DNA of 64,000 bases from Corynebacterium sp. P4-C1 (GTDB lineage Bacteria > Actinomycetota > Actinomycetes > Mycobacteriales > Mycobacteriaceae). Below the pieces are notes generated by a model. That model was not told where the DNA came from. It was given only the letters and a program-made list of their open reading frames with translations, and searched no databases. Location: positions 1,798,001-1,862,000 of the forward strand of contig NZ_CP129966.1 of NCBI RefSeq assembly GCF_030503595.1. Direction: 5' to 3'. Positions 11,209 to 18,721 of this stretch are shown here, one piece after another; within the stretch, counting starts at the first letter, position 1, and every line of letters begins with the position of its first letter. Both the position numbers and the translations under genes were made by a program.

Positions 11209-11221
11209 GACAGCCATGCTA
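11193..11221. promoter_or_regulatory. Interlocked leaderless promoters of hrrS and the DUF2020 gene
   Basis: CATG at 11206-11209 contains the minus-strand start (CAT, 11206-11208) and the plus-strand start (ATG, 11207-11209). TACGCT (11194-11199) is 7 bases before the plus ATG, and TAGCAT (minus strand, 11221-11216) is 7 bases before the minus ATG. Each -10 therefore lies in the coding region of the opposite gene. Confidence 0.6.
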
Positions 11222-12469
11222 CCGGCGGGGGACAACGGGGCCGAAGCCCCCGGCACGCGCGCACTCGACGTGGGCATCGCGTTGCTGACGGTCTCCCTGC
11301 TGCTGGTCTCTTTTGGCGGAGTCGTCGGGGCGTCGCTGGAACAGGGAGCGGTGCTGGTCCTGCTTATCGTCGTTTTTGGTTTTGTCTACTCCTTCGGCGC
11401 GCTGAACATGCCGCACTGGAACACCGTTGGGCGATTCGTGTGGCTGCTGGGCCTGACCGGTGTGTGGATCGTGGCGATGATGTTCACCCCGGTCGCCGTG
11501 TACTGGGTGTTCACTCTGTTCTTCCTGTTCATGCGCTCGGCCGACAACTGGATCGGCATAGTCGGTGTGCTCCTTGTGCTGAGCATCGCCGTGCTCATGC
11601 AGGTGCCTCACGGCCTCACCCTCGGCGGGGTCATGGGACCGGCTGTCTCCGCACTGGTCGTCGTCATGATCACGTACGCGTTCAAGGTCATCGTGCGCGT
11701 GAGCGCGGAACGCGCGGCGCTTATCGACGAGCTCGTCAGCACCCAGGACCGCCTCGCAGCCTCCGAGCGCGAAGCAGGCGTGGCCCAGGAGCGGCAGCGT
11801 CTCGCCCACGAGATTCACGACACGGTGGCGCAGTCCCTTTCGAGCATCCAAATGCTGCTGCACGCTGCGGAGCGCGATTTGCGGGCGACCCGCCTGTCCG
11901 ACGAGGAGCTGAAAGCCCCGCTGGAGCGCATTGAGGTGGCGCGGCACTCGGCCGCGGACAACCTCTCCGAGACCCGCGCCATGATCGCCGCTCTCACTCC
12001 GGCTCCGCTGTCGGAGACCTCGTTGCCGGAGGCGTTGCAGCGCATCGCCGACTCTTTCGCCCAGGCGGGAGAGTTGGACATCGAAGTCGAGGTGGACGGT
12101 GCGGCCCAGAAGCTGCCGATGAGGGTGGAGGCCGGTCTGTTGCGGATCGCGCAGGGGGCGGTGGGCAACGTCGTCAAGCATTCCGGCGCCTCGCGTGCGC
12201 GCGTGACCTTGACCTTCGCCCCCGGCGAGGTGCGCCTCGATGTTGTGGACAACGGCCGTGGCTTCGATGCCGAGGCTCAACCGGGAAAGCCCGTCGGCCT
12301 CGGGCACTTGGGGCTGGACGCGATGCGGACACGCGCGCGGGAGCTCGGCGGTGAGTTCATCGTCGAATCCGCGCCGGGAGGTCCCACCGCGGTGTCCGTC
12401 GCCGTGCCGGTGGACGCACCTGCCGGCGGGGAGGGTAGGATCAACCGAAAGATTGAGGAGGAAGAATGA
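11207..12469 (+). CDS. hrrS: Heme-sensing two-component histidine kinase HrrS
   Basis: The 420-residue kinase has about six hydrophobic segments in residues 20-165. These are followed by a HisKA_3 dimerisation domain with RLAHEIHDTVAQS (phosphoacceptor His about 204) and an HATPase domain. The ATPase has an N-box-like AQGAVGNVVKHSGAS, a DNGRGFD G1 box and a GLGHLG G2 box. In corynebacteria HrrSA senses heme and controls heme oxygenase, respiration and heme biosynthesis genes. The name rests on strong HrrA similarity and on the sodA-msrA neighbourhood, not on a search. The kinase and regulator overlap by ATGA. The start is leaderless-type (TACGCT, spacing 7). Confidence 0.82.
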   Translation: MTAMLPAGDNGAEAPGTRALDVGIALLTVSLLLVSFGGVVGASLEQGAVLVLLIVVFGFVYSFGALNMPHWNTVGRFVWLLGLTGVWIVAMMFTPVAVYWVFTLFFLFMRSADNWIGIVGVLLVLSIAVLMQVPHGLTLGGVMGPAVSALVVVMITYAFKVIVRVSAERAALIDELVSTQDRLAASEREAGVAQERQRLAHEIHDTVAQSLSSIQMLLHAAERDLRATRLSDEELKAPLERIEVARHSAADNLSETRAMIAALTPAPLSETSLPEALQRIADSFAQAGELDIEVEVDGAAQKLPMRVEAGLLRIAQGAVGNVVKHSGASRARVTLTFAPGEVRLDVVDNGRGFDAEAQPGKPVGLGHLGLDAMRTRARELGGEFIVESAPGGPTAVSVAVPVDAPAGGEGRINRKIEEEE

Positions 12470-13104
12470 TTCGCGTCTTGCTTGCCGACGATCACGAGAT
12501 CGTCCGCCTCGGCCTTCGCTCTGTGCTGGAGGCCGCCGACGACATCATCGTCGTCGGGGAAGTGGCCACCGCAGAAGGGGCCATTGCGACAGCTCAAGCA
12601 GGCGGAATCGACGTGATCCTCATGGATCTCCGCTTCGGTGCCGGCGCACAGGGCGCGCGGGTGACCACTGGTGCGGAAGCGACCGCGCAGATCCGCGCCA
12701 CCATGGCGAATCCGCCGAAGGTGCTGGTGGTGACGAATTACGACACCGACGCGGACATTCTCGGCGCGATCGAGGCGGGCGCCGTCGGTTACCTGCTCAA
12801 GGACGCTCCGCCGGCGGACCTGCTCGCCGCGGTGCGCTCAACAGCGAAAGGCGATCAGGCGATGTCGCCGGTGGTGCGCAGCCGCCTGCAGACCCGCGAC
12901 CGCAGCCCTCGTTCCTCGCTGACCCCGCGCGAACTCGAGGTCCTGCAGCTCGTCGCCGGTGGCTCCTCCAACCGCGAGATCGGCCAGCAGCTCATGCTCT
13001 CCGAAGCGACCGTGAAATCCCACCTCGTGCACATCTACGACAAGCTCGGTGTGCGCTCCCGCACCTCCGCTGTGGCCTCGGCGCGCGAACAAGGCGTGCT
13101 GTAA
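12466..13104 (+). CDS. hrrA: LuxR-type response regulator HrrA
   Basis: The 212-residue regulator has a receiver domain (1-125). Acidic residues are at D8-D9, the phosphoacceptor Asp54 is in ILMDLRFG, and the conserved Lys is in YLLKDA. The LuxR-type DNA-binding domain (about 145-210) has LTPRELEVLQLVAGGSSNREIGQ and ATVKSHLVHIYDKLGVRSR. Its length and sequence character match HrrA of C. glutamicum. It is the partner of the overlapping kinase gene. A long inverted repeat at the 3' end may terminate transcription. Confidence 0.85.
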   Translation: MIRVLLADDHEIVRLGLRSVLEAADDIIVVGEVATAEGAIATAQAGGIDVILMDLRFGAGAQGARVTTGAEATAQIRATMANPPKVLVVTNYDTDADILGAIEAGAVGYLLKDAPPADLLAAVRSTAKGDQAMSPVVRSRLQTRDRSPRSSLTPRELEVLQLVAGGSSNREIGQQLMLSEATVKSHLVHIYDKLGVRSRTSAVASAREQGVL

Positions 13105-13136
13105 ACCCGCTCGGTGCGGAATTCACAGCACGCCTT
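13091..13136 (+). terminator. Inverted repeat at the 3' end of hrrA
   Basis: AAGGCGTGCTGT (13091-13102, overlapping the last codons and stop) is perfectly complementary to ACAGCACGCCTT (13125-13136), with a 22-base loop. There is no T-tract, so it may act as a stabilising hairpin or a weak terminator between convergent hrrA and the Lsr2-type gene. Confidence 0.6.
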
Positions 13137-13160
13137 GAAGGAAGCGCCGGAACGCGTGAC

Positions 13161-13475
13161 TTACGCGTTCGCGCGACGGTAAGCGTCAATGACCTCGAAC
13201 GGAATCTTCCCGCGCTGAGCCACCTTCATGCCCGTCTTGCGCGCCCACGCGCGGATCTGGGAGGCATCGACGCGGGTCCGCGGATCAGCCGGCACCTCAC
13301 GCGCCGCCGCGATGAACGGCATGAGTGCCTCGTGGAATCGCTGGACGTTCTCCTTGGAGAGGTCGAGCACATAATCGGTGCCGTTGAAGCTGAAGTGAAC
13401 TGCCTGGTGCTCAGACTCCGACAACGCCGAACCGTCGAGGTCGTCGTAAAACTGGGTCACCTCACGCCGAGCCAT
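13161..13475 (-). CDS. lsr2: Lsr2-family nucleoid-associated protein
   Basis: The 104-residue protein is of the usual Lsr2 size. The N-terminal half has the beta-sheet oligomerisation domain (QFYDDLDGS, AVHFSFNGTDYVLDLS). The C-terminal DNA-binding domain has IRAWARKTGMKVAQRGKIPFEVIDAY. The AT-hook-like minor-groove motif is normally RGR; here it is RGK. Lsr2 proteins silence AT-rich, horizontally acquired DNA in actinobacteria, and CgpS is a corynebacterial member. GGGAC upstream acts as ribosome binding site. The leader to 13550 is clearly AT-rich, which would suit autoregulation. Its convergent neighbour is hrrA. Confidence 0.9.
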   Translation of the reverse strand: MARREVTQFYDDLDGSALSESEHQAVHFSFNGTDYVLDLSKENVQRFHEALMPFIAAAREVPADPRTRVDASQIRAWARKTGMKVAQRGKIPFEVIDAYRRANA

Positions 13476-13601
13476 AATGAGTCCCTTTCCCGAAAAGGTT
13501 TCACATGTTACTTACTTGTAAAAACATACTAGCTGGTCCAAACTTCAGACCGAAACCTGGTGCGGAACTGCCGTGCATTTCGGGAGTGAGGAAGCCGGAA
13601 A

Positions 13602-14240
13602 CTACTTTCGCAGGGTCTTTTCCTGGATTTCGGCGGTGAGCTTGTTGATGTCGCGGTCGATCGTCTCGTGCGCCAGGCGACGCTGGGCGTCGTTCATCTG
13701 CTCGACGTTGTTGACGGCCGCGTCCAGCTCGTCGAGACGCACCTTGGCATCGCGGCGGAACTTGTTGTCCAGCGCGTCGTTGCCGTCGACCTCGCGGCGG
13801 ATCGTCTGCACACGGCCCTTGAGCTCCGCGCCCTGGCTTGAGAAACGCGCGATGTCATTCGCGGTCAGGCCCGCGGCGCGGGCGCGGTCGTTGACCTGGC
13901 GCTCCTGGTAGGCGGTCAGCGCGCGGTACACCAGCGGAATCAGGACGGGCAGCAGAATGCGGGAAGCACCGACCCACTGCTTGGCCTTCTTCTTGGTCAG
14001 GCCGGCCTCCTGGATCTTCTGCAGCTCGGTCTTGGCCAGCTGCTTCTCGTGCTTCTGCTTGTTCTTCAGGCCCTTCTTCTCTTCCTTCAGCAGCCGCTTC
14101 TCCGCCTTATCGAGGAGCTTCGCGGTGCGCTTGTCGTGCTTGGCCTCGTCCTTGGCCAGCTGGCGCGCGCGGGCCTCCGCAGCCTTGATCTCGGCCTTGG
14201 TCTTTGCGCGGGAAGCGCGGATGGTCTCGAACAGTCCCAT
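13602..14240 (-). CDS. DUF6474 family protein
   Basis: The 212-residue protein has a long charged helical N-terminal half dominated by Lys, Ala and Glu (predicted coiled coil, residues 8-75). A short hydrophobic patch follows (ASRILLPVLIPLVYRAL, about 92-108) that may be one membrane segment, then another helical region. This arrangement matches a corynebacterial family of unknown function. AGGAGT precedes the ATG at the proper distance. No catalytic motif is visible. The gene sits between lsr2 and a divergent RecB-like nuclease. Confidence 0.75.
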   Translation of the reverse strand: MGLFETIRASRAKTKAEIKAAEARARQLAKDEAKHDKRTAKLLDKAEKRLLKEEKKGLKNKQKHEKQLAKTELQKIQEAGLTKKKAKQWVGASRILLPVLIPLVYRALTAYQERQVNDRARAAGLTANDIARFSSQGAELKGRVQTIRREVDGNDALDNKFRRDAKVRLDELDAAVNNVEQMNDAQRRLAHETIDRDINKLTAEIQEKTLRK

Positions 14241-14324
14241 GGTCGGTACTCCTGGATTAGTCGTGCTTTGTCGCTGTTTGTCCCGTTCAACTTTACCTAT
14301 CTCGAGCCATTAGGCTTGGTCCCG

Positions 14325-15851
14325 GTGAAAGAAATGGGAAGTGGCGACGTTTCGTTGGTGCGGGCGAGCGACCTCGTGGGGTGCAGGTACCGGCTCCGCC
14401 AACGTCTGAACCATCCCGACATTCCGCCGCTTCCGGATGCGCTGGAGCGCCAGCCGCAGGTCGACGCCGGGCGTGCGGCCGCCATCGGGTTGCTGCCTAC
14501 GCAAAGAGCGCTCGGCGACGGCCGTCGCAAGCCCTTCTCCCGCCTCTTCATCGACCCGGCGATGCCGGTGGCTGAGCGCGAGACCGCCACCCGCAAAGCG
14601 ATGAAGGACCGCACCACCTTGATCGTCGACGGGGCCTTGACCGGTGAGGTCGACGATGTGCCGGTGCTGGCTGAGATCGACATTCTCGCCCGCCAGGAAG
14701 ATGGCATGTATTTGCCGGTGATCGTGTCCAACCACCGCGTCGCGCGTGCCAGCCAGTCGTCGTGGATGCAGTTCATTCCCACCCGCCGGCTGGGACTGGG
14801 CAAACCGCTGGAAACGAAGGCGAAGGCCCGGCATCACACTGTGGACGGCTACCGCATCGCCCTGGCCCACCTCCTGCTGGAGGAAGCCGGCCTCGCTTAC
14901 GGCCGCGGCGCTGTGGTCGGCCAGGACCGCGAACGCGCCTACCTGGGCGAAGGAGACCGCTATGTGCCGGCTCTCCGCGAGGCGTTGGCGCAGCCCACGC
15001 CCACCCGTCCACTGCGGCTGAAGCAGTGCGCGAGCTGCCGCTACTGGGCGCTGTGCGAGCCGGAGTTGCGGGCGATGGACGATATTTCCCTGGTCTTTCC
15101 CGGCCAGAAGGCCCGCCCCCTGCGCGAGCGCGGAATCACCACGGTGGGGGAGACCATCGCCGCCGGCCTGGGGGAGTCCAGCAAGATCGCCCGTGCCTGG
15201 CGGGAAGGGATTCCGGTGGTGGCGCGGGCGGACGTCGAGCCCTCGCCCGATCTGCGCGCCGATGTCGAGGTGGACGTGGACATGGAGGCCTACCTCGACC
15301 AGGGGGCGTACCTGTGGGGCGCTTACGACGGGAAACAATACCGCGCCTTCGCCACTTGGGAGGATGTCGGCGGGGCGGATAACCCCGCCGAGGAGGAGAA
15401 TTTCGTGGCCTTTTGGACGTGGCTGCGGACAGTCCGCGCACAGGCCAGCGAGCAGGGCAAGTCGTTCCGGGCGTACTGCTATGCCGCGGGCGGGGAGAAC
15501 CACTGGCTGACCTCATCCGCGCGCCGTTTCGATTCTGTCGACGAGGCAGAAGTCCACGCCTTCATCGCCTCCGACGAGTGGGTCGACGTGTTCTCCCACG
15601 TCCGCCGCCACCTCGTCGGCACGGAGGGGCTCGGGCTGAAGATCGTGGCCCCCGTCGCGGGCTTTGCCTGGGACGACGATGATGTCGACGGCGAACGATC
15701 CGTGGCTCTCCGCCGCGAGGCGCGCCTGGGTAGCGCCGAGGCTCGCGAAATGCTCATCCGTTACAACGGCGACGACTGCCGCGCCACCGCCGCCGTGCGC
15801 CGGTTCCTCAGCGCCGGGGCGCCGGGCATCCCTCGGCTTTCCGAGTTCTGA
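14325..15851 (+). CDS. TM0106-type RecB-like putative nuclease
   Basis: The 508-residue protein has an N-terminal PD-(D/E)XK RecB-like nuclease region (residues about 5-220: LVGCRYRLRQRLNHP, EIDILARQEDGMYLPVIV). It continues into a cysteine cluster (CASCRYWALCEP) of the kind that binds Fe-S in RecB-type nucleases, and then a C-terminal RNase H-like or helicase-associated region (YNGDDCRATAAVRRFL). These proteins are linked to DNA repair, but the biochemical role is unproved. I prefer GTG at 14325, since TAGGCT lies 8 bases upstream; ATG at 14334 is an alternative. It is divergent from the DUF6474 gene. Confidence 0.8.
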   Translation: MKEMGSGDVSLVRASDLVGCRYRLRQRLNHPDIPPLPDALERQPQVDAGRAAAIGLLPTQRALGDGRRKPFSRLFIDPAMPVAERETATRKAMKDRTTLIVDGALTGEVDDVPVLAEIDILARQEDGMYLPVIVSNHRVARASQSSWMQFIPTRRLGLGKPLETKAKARHHTVDGYRIALAHLLLEEAGLAYGRGAVVGQDRERAYLGEGDRYVPALREALAQPTPTRPLRLKQCASCRYWALCEPELRAMDDISLVFPGQKARPLRERGITTVGETIAAGLGESSKIARAWREGIPVVARADVEPSPDLRADVEVDVDMEAYLDQGAYLWGAYDGKQYRAFATWEDVGGADNPAEEENFVAFWTWLRTVRAQASEQGKSFRAYCYAAGGENHWLTSSARRFDSVDEAEVHAFIASDEWVDVFSHVRRHLVGTEGLGLKIVAPVAGFAWDDDDVDGERSVALRREARLGSAEAREMLIRYNGDDCRATAAVRRFLSAGAPGIPRLSEF

Positions 15852-15908
15852 TTGTTACGCTGAATCCGGCTCTGTCTCTGGTGCCGCGACATTGTCACTG
15901 CGTCCTTT

Positions 15909-17111
15909 TCACTGCGTCTTCTTCACAGTGAGCGCCAGCCATCCGGCGATGCACACCAGGGCGACCAGGAAGCCGGCGACAATGCCGATGAAGCCGGCCC
16001 AGCCGGTGAACTGGAACAGCCAGCCGGTCAGTGCGCCAAGCGCCGAGGAGCCGATGTAGTAGAAAAACACGTACGAGCTGGAGGCCTCCGCACGGTCGCG
16101 GGTGGCCACTTGGCCGACCCAGCCGGAGGCCACCGAATGCATGGCGAAGAAGCTGGCCGTGAACAGCAGCAGGCCCACCAGAGTGAACCACAGGTTGCTG
16201 CTGACGAGAGTGATGGCACCGAGCAGCATGAAGCCCGCGGCGACGACCAGCACGCGTCCGCGGCCGGCCTGCTTCACGTACACGCCGGCACGTGCCGACG
16301 ACCACGTGCCGGACAGGTACATCAGGTAAACGAGCCCCGCCAGGGCCGGAGGCAGGCCAAAGTGGTCGACAGCCCGGAAACCGAACATGTTGTACACGGA
16401 GACGAACATGCCCATGCCGAAGAACGCCGTGGCGTACAGACCGACCAGCCGCCAGTCGGTGAGGTGGCGCAGCATCGCCGCGAGTTCGTTGCCCGGTTTG
16501 AGAGCCTTCGCCGCGAAGCGGCGCTGCGGGGGAAGGAGCATGCACATGATCACGGCGAAGGTCAGGGCCGTCACTGCACCGCCGAGCAACGCCCAGCGCC
16601 AACTGGCCACTTCGAGCATGAATGCCGGAACCAGGCGGCCGATCAAACCGCCGATGGAGTTGCCGGCAATATAGAGACCCATCGCGCCGGCGGCGTCATC
16701 CGCTTCGATCTCCTCGGAGATCCATGTCATCGCCACTGCCGGGGTGCCGGCGATGAGGCAGCCCTGCACGAAGCGCATGGCGATGAGCTGCCCGCCAGTC
16801 TGCGCCAGCGGCAGGCACAAGCCCAGTGTGGTGGCCAGGAGCGCCGAGATGATCAGCACCCGGCCCCGCCCGAAGCGCTCGGAGAGGATTGATGCCGGCA
16901 CCACACACAGCGCCAACCCGCCGGTGGTGGCGGAAACGGTGAGCGCCGCCTCACCCTCAGTCATACCCAGCGCATCAGTCAGCGTGGGCAGGAGGGCCTG
17001 CGTGGCGTACAGCGAATTGAAGATAGCTAGACCGGCGAAGAGAAGTGCAGTGCTCGCCCGCCGGTATTCGGCGGTGCCTTTGCGGATTCCTTCCCGCGTC
17101 TGTTCCTCCAT
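15909..17111 (-). CDS. MFS transporter, possibly iron-regulated
   Basis: The 400-residue protein has twelve predicted membrane segments of the major facilitator superfamily. The loop 2-3 motif is seen in degenerate form (SERFGRGRVLI), as is the motif-C-like GNSIGGLIGR. It resembles exporters of the YnfM/AraJ type, and the substrate is unknown. I chose the start MEEQTREG at 17111 because the upstream frame is unlike protein. A near-match to the DtxR box lies at 17170-17188, so iron control is possible, although sugar, drug or siderophore export cannot be told apart. Confidence 0.85.
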   Translation of the reverse strand: MEEQTREGIRKGTAEYRRASTALLFAGLAIFNSLYATQALLPTLTDALGMTEGEAALTVSATTGGLALCVVPASILSERFGRGRVLIISALLATTLGLCLPLAQTGGQLIAMRFVQGCLIAGTPAVAMTWISEEIEADDAAGAMGLYIAGNSIGGLIGRLVPAFMLEVASWRWALLGGAVTALTFAVIMCMLLPPQRRFAAKALKPGNELAAMLRHLTDWRLVGLYATAFFGMGMFVSVYNMFGFRAVDHFGLPPALAGLVYLMYLSGTWSSARAGVYVKQAGRGRVLVVAAGFMLLGAITLVSSNLWFTLVGLLLFTASFFAMHSVASGWVGQVATRDRAEASSSYVFFYYIGSSALGALTGWLFQFTGWAGFIGIVAGFLVALVCIAGWLALTVKKTQ

Positions 17112-17169
17112 ACTTAACCATCCAAGCATGCGGCCGTGACGCGGGCCACAGCGGGACCCCCTTGTGCGG

Positions 17170-17188
17170 TAAGGGGAGCCTAACCTAC
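17170..17188 (-). promoter_or_regulatory. Candidate DtxR iron-regulator box
   Basis: The plus-strand sequence TAAGGGGAGCCTAACCTAC matches the known 19-base corynebacterial DtxR consensus (TTAGGTTAGSCTAACCTAA) in about 14-15 positions, with one half-site (CTAACCTA) perfect. On the minus strand it contains TAGGCT, which could be the -10 of the MFS gene. It starts 58 bases upstream of that gene's start codon. Confidence 0.5.
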
Positions 17189-17275
17189 GATCAGTTTCGG
17201 GACCGGAATTACCGGATCTCGTTGCGAAAATCAGGTACCGCCGGCTCCGGGTTCCTCCAGCCCCGGGGAAGCGGA

Positions 17276-17321
17276 AAAGAGGACCGCGCACTGTTTTCTG
17301 GGTCAGTGCGCGGTCCTCTTT
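17276..17321 (-). terminator. Strong hairpin terminator after sodA
   Basis: A perfect 18-bp inverted repeat (AAAGAGGACCGCGCACTG and its complement) with a 10-base loop lies 30 bases beyond the sodA stop codon. The T residues at the stem ends give limited T-tracts on both strands, so it may work in both directions. Confidence 0.88.
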
Positions 17322-17350
17322 GATGCGTTCTCTGCGTTCAAGCGAAGCGC

Positions 17351-17953
17351 TTAGGCAGAAGCCTTAGCGAAGCGCTCAGCGACATCGTCCCAGTTGACGA
17401 CGTTCCAGAACGCCTTGGCGTAATCAGCCTTCACGTTCTTGTACTGCAGGTAGTAAGCGTGCTCCCACATGTCCAGCATGAGCACTGGGGTGAAGTCCAC
17501 GGAGATATTGCCCTGCTGGTCGGTCAGCTGCTGGATGATCAGACGACCAGCGATGTGGTCGTAGCCCAAGACTGCCCAGCCGGAGCCCTGCAGGGAGGTG
17601 GCGACACCCTCGAACTGCTTCTGGAAGCCCTCGAAGGAGCCGAAGTCGCGGTTAATGGCCTCAGCCAGCTCGCCGGCCGGCTCGCCGCCGCCGTTCGGGC
17701 TCATGTTCTTCCAGAAGATGGAGTGGTTGGTGTGGCCGCCCAGGTTGAAGGCCAGGTTCTTGGACAGTGCGCGCAGCTTGTCCGGGTTCGCCTCTCCGTT
17801 GCGCTCGGCCTCGAGCGCCTCGAGGGCAGCATTCGCGCCCTTGACGTAGGTCGCGTGGTGCTTGTCGTGGTGCAGCTCCATAATCTCGGCCGAAATGTGC
17901 GGCTCGAGTGCGTCGTATGCGTAGGGAAGGTCAGGAAGCTCGTAAACAGCCAT
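17351..17953 (-). CDS. sodA: Superoxide dismutase (Mn/Fe type)
   Basis: The 200-residue enzyme dismutates superoxide to oxygen and hydrogen peroxide in the cytoplasm. Metal ligands are visible in [13 protein letters not shown] (His), [12 protein letters not shown] (His region) and [12 protein letters not shown] (Asp and His). The GGHTNHS and WEHAYY context favours the Mn-type or cambialistic group. AAAGGA lies about 9 bases before the ATG. It is divergent from msrA, another oxidative-stress gene, and ends in a long perfect hairpin. Confidence 0.96.
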   Translation of the reverse strand: MAVYELPDLPYAYDALEPHISAEIMELHHDKHHATYVKGANAALEALEAERNGEANPDKLRALSKNLAFNLGGHTNHSIFWKNMSPNGGGEPAGELAEAINRDFGSFEGFQKQFEGVATSLQGSGWAVLGYDHIAGRLIIQQLTDQQGNISVDFTPVLMLDMWEHAYYLQYKNVKADYAKAFWNVVNWDDVAERFAKASA

Positions 17954-18079
17954 GATCTGTGTCCTTTCTATTTCGTTCGCGCTGGTTCAGCGCCGTACCC
18001 CGCCCATGATAGGGAAGTTTGCGCTTCGGGGCCGTGGCCCGGTGGGAATCTCCGCCTCAGCGCAGTAGTTATGGGAAGT

Positions 18080-18721
18080 ATGGAATTCTTCTTCGGACGT
18101 TCCCCGCAACTCGTCGATCCGGACCGCGCCCTGTCCGGCCGCAGTGAACCGGTCCTGCCGAACCCGCGCCCGCACGCCGTGCTGGGCACACCGCTCACCG
18201 GCCCGTGGCGCGAGGGCCAGAAACGCCTGCTCATCGGCATCGGTTGCTTTTGGGGAGCGGAGAAAATGTACTGGAACATGGACGGAGTCGAATCCACATC
18301 GGTCGGCTACGGCGGCGGCGTCACACCCAACCCCACCTACCGCGAGGTGTGCTCCGGCCAGACGAACCACGTGGAGCTCGTCGAGGTCGTCTACGACCCA
18401 AATGAAATCAGCCTGAAAGAATTGGTCCGCGCCGCGCTCGAGGCGCATGACCCGACGCAGGGCTTCCGCCAGGGCAACGACGTGGGCACTCAGTACCGCT
18501 CCGCGTTCTTCACCGACAGCGAGGACGAGGCCGAGCTCATTCGCGGCTGGGTGCGCGATTACGGCCAGTCGCTTATCGACGCCGGCTTCGGCCCCACCAC
18601 CACCGAGGTGCGGGTAGGCGTTGACTACTACTTGGCCGAGGACGAGCACCAGCAGTACCTGCACAAGGTGCCGCACGGCTACTGCCCGATCCACTCCACG
18701 GGCGTGGCCTGCGGGATTTAG
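18080..18721 (+). CDS. msrA: Peptide methionine sulfoxide reductase A
   Basis: The 213-residue enzyme reduces methionine-S-sulfoxide in proteins. The catalytic motif GCFWGAEKMYWN has the nucleophilic Cys at about residue 56. The VGYGGG and EVCSGQTNHVE motifs follow, and a resolving Cys is present in the C-terminal STGVACGI. An extension of about 45 residues before the catalytic domain is usual in actinobacterial MsrA. ATG at 18080 is preferred, with ATG at 18071 possible. It is divergent from sodA, and its stop overlaps the convergent hydrolase stop by 3 bases. Confidence 0.94.
   Translation: MEFFFGRSPQLVDPDRALSGRSEPVLPNPRPHAVLGTPLTGPWREGQKRLLIGIGCFWGAEKMYWNMDGVESTSVGYGGGVTPNPTYREVCSGQTNHVELVEVVYDPNEISLKELVRAALEAHDPTQGFRQGNDVGTQYRSAFFTDSEDEAELIRGWVRDYGQSLIDAGFGPTTTEVRVGVDYYLAEDEHQQYLHKVPHGYCPIHSTGVACGI

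Noticed and set aside
14310..15503. A 397-residue minus-strand frame inside the RecB-like nuclease gene
   Set aside because: Antisense shadow with Arg/His/Gly-rich composition; no start signals.
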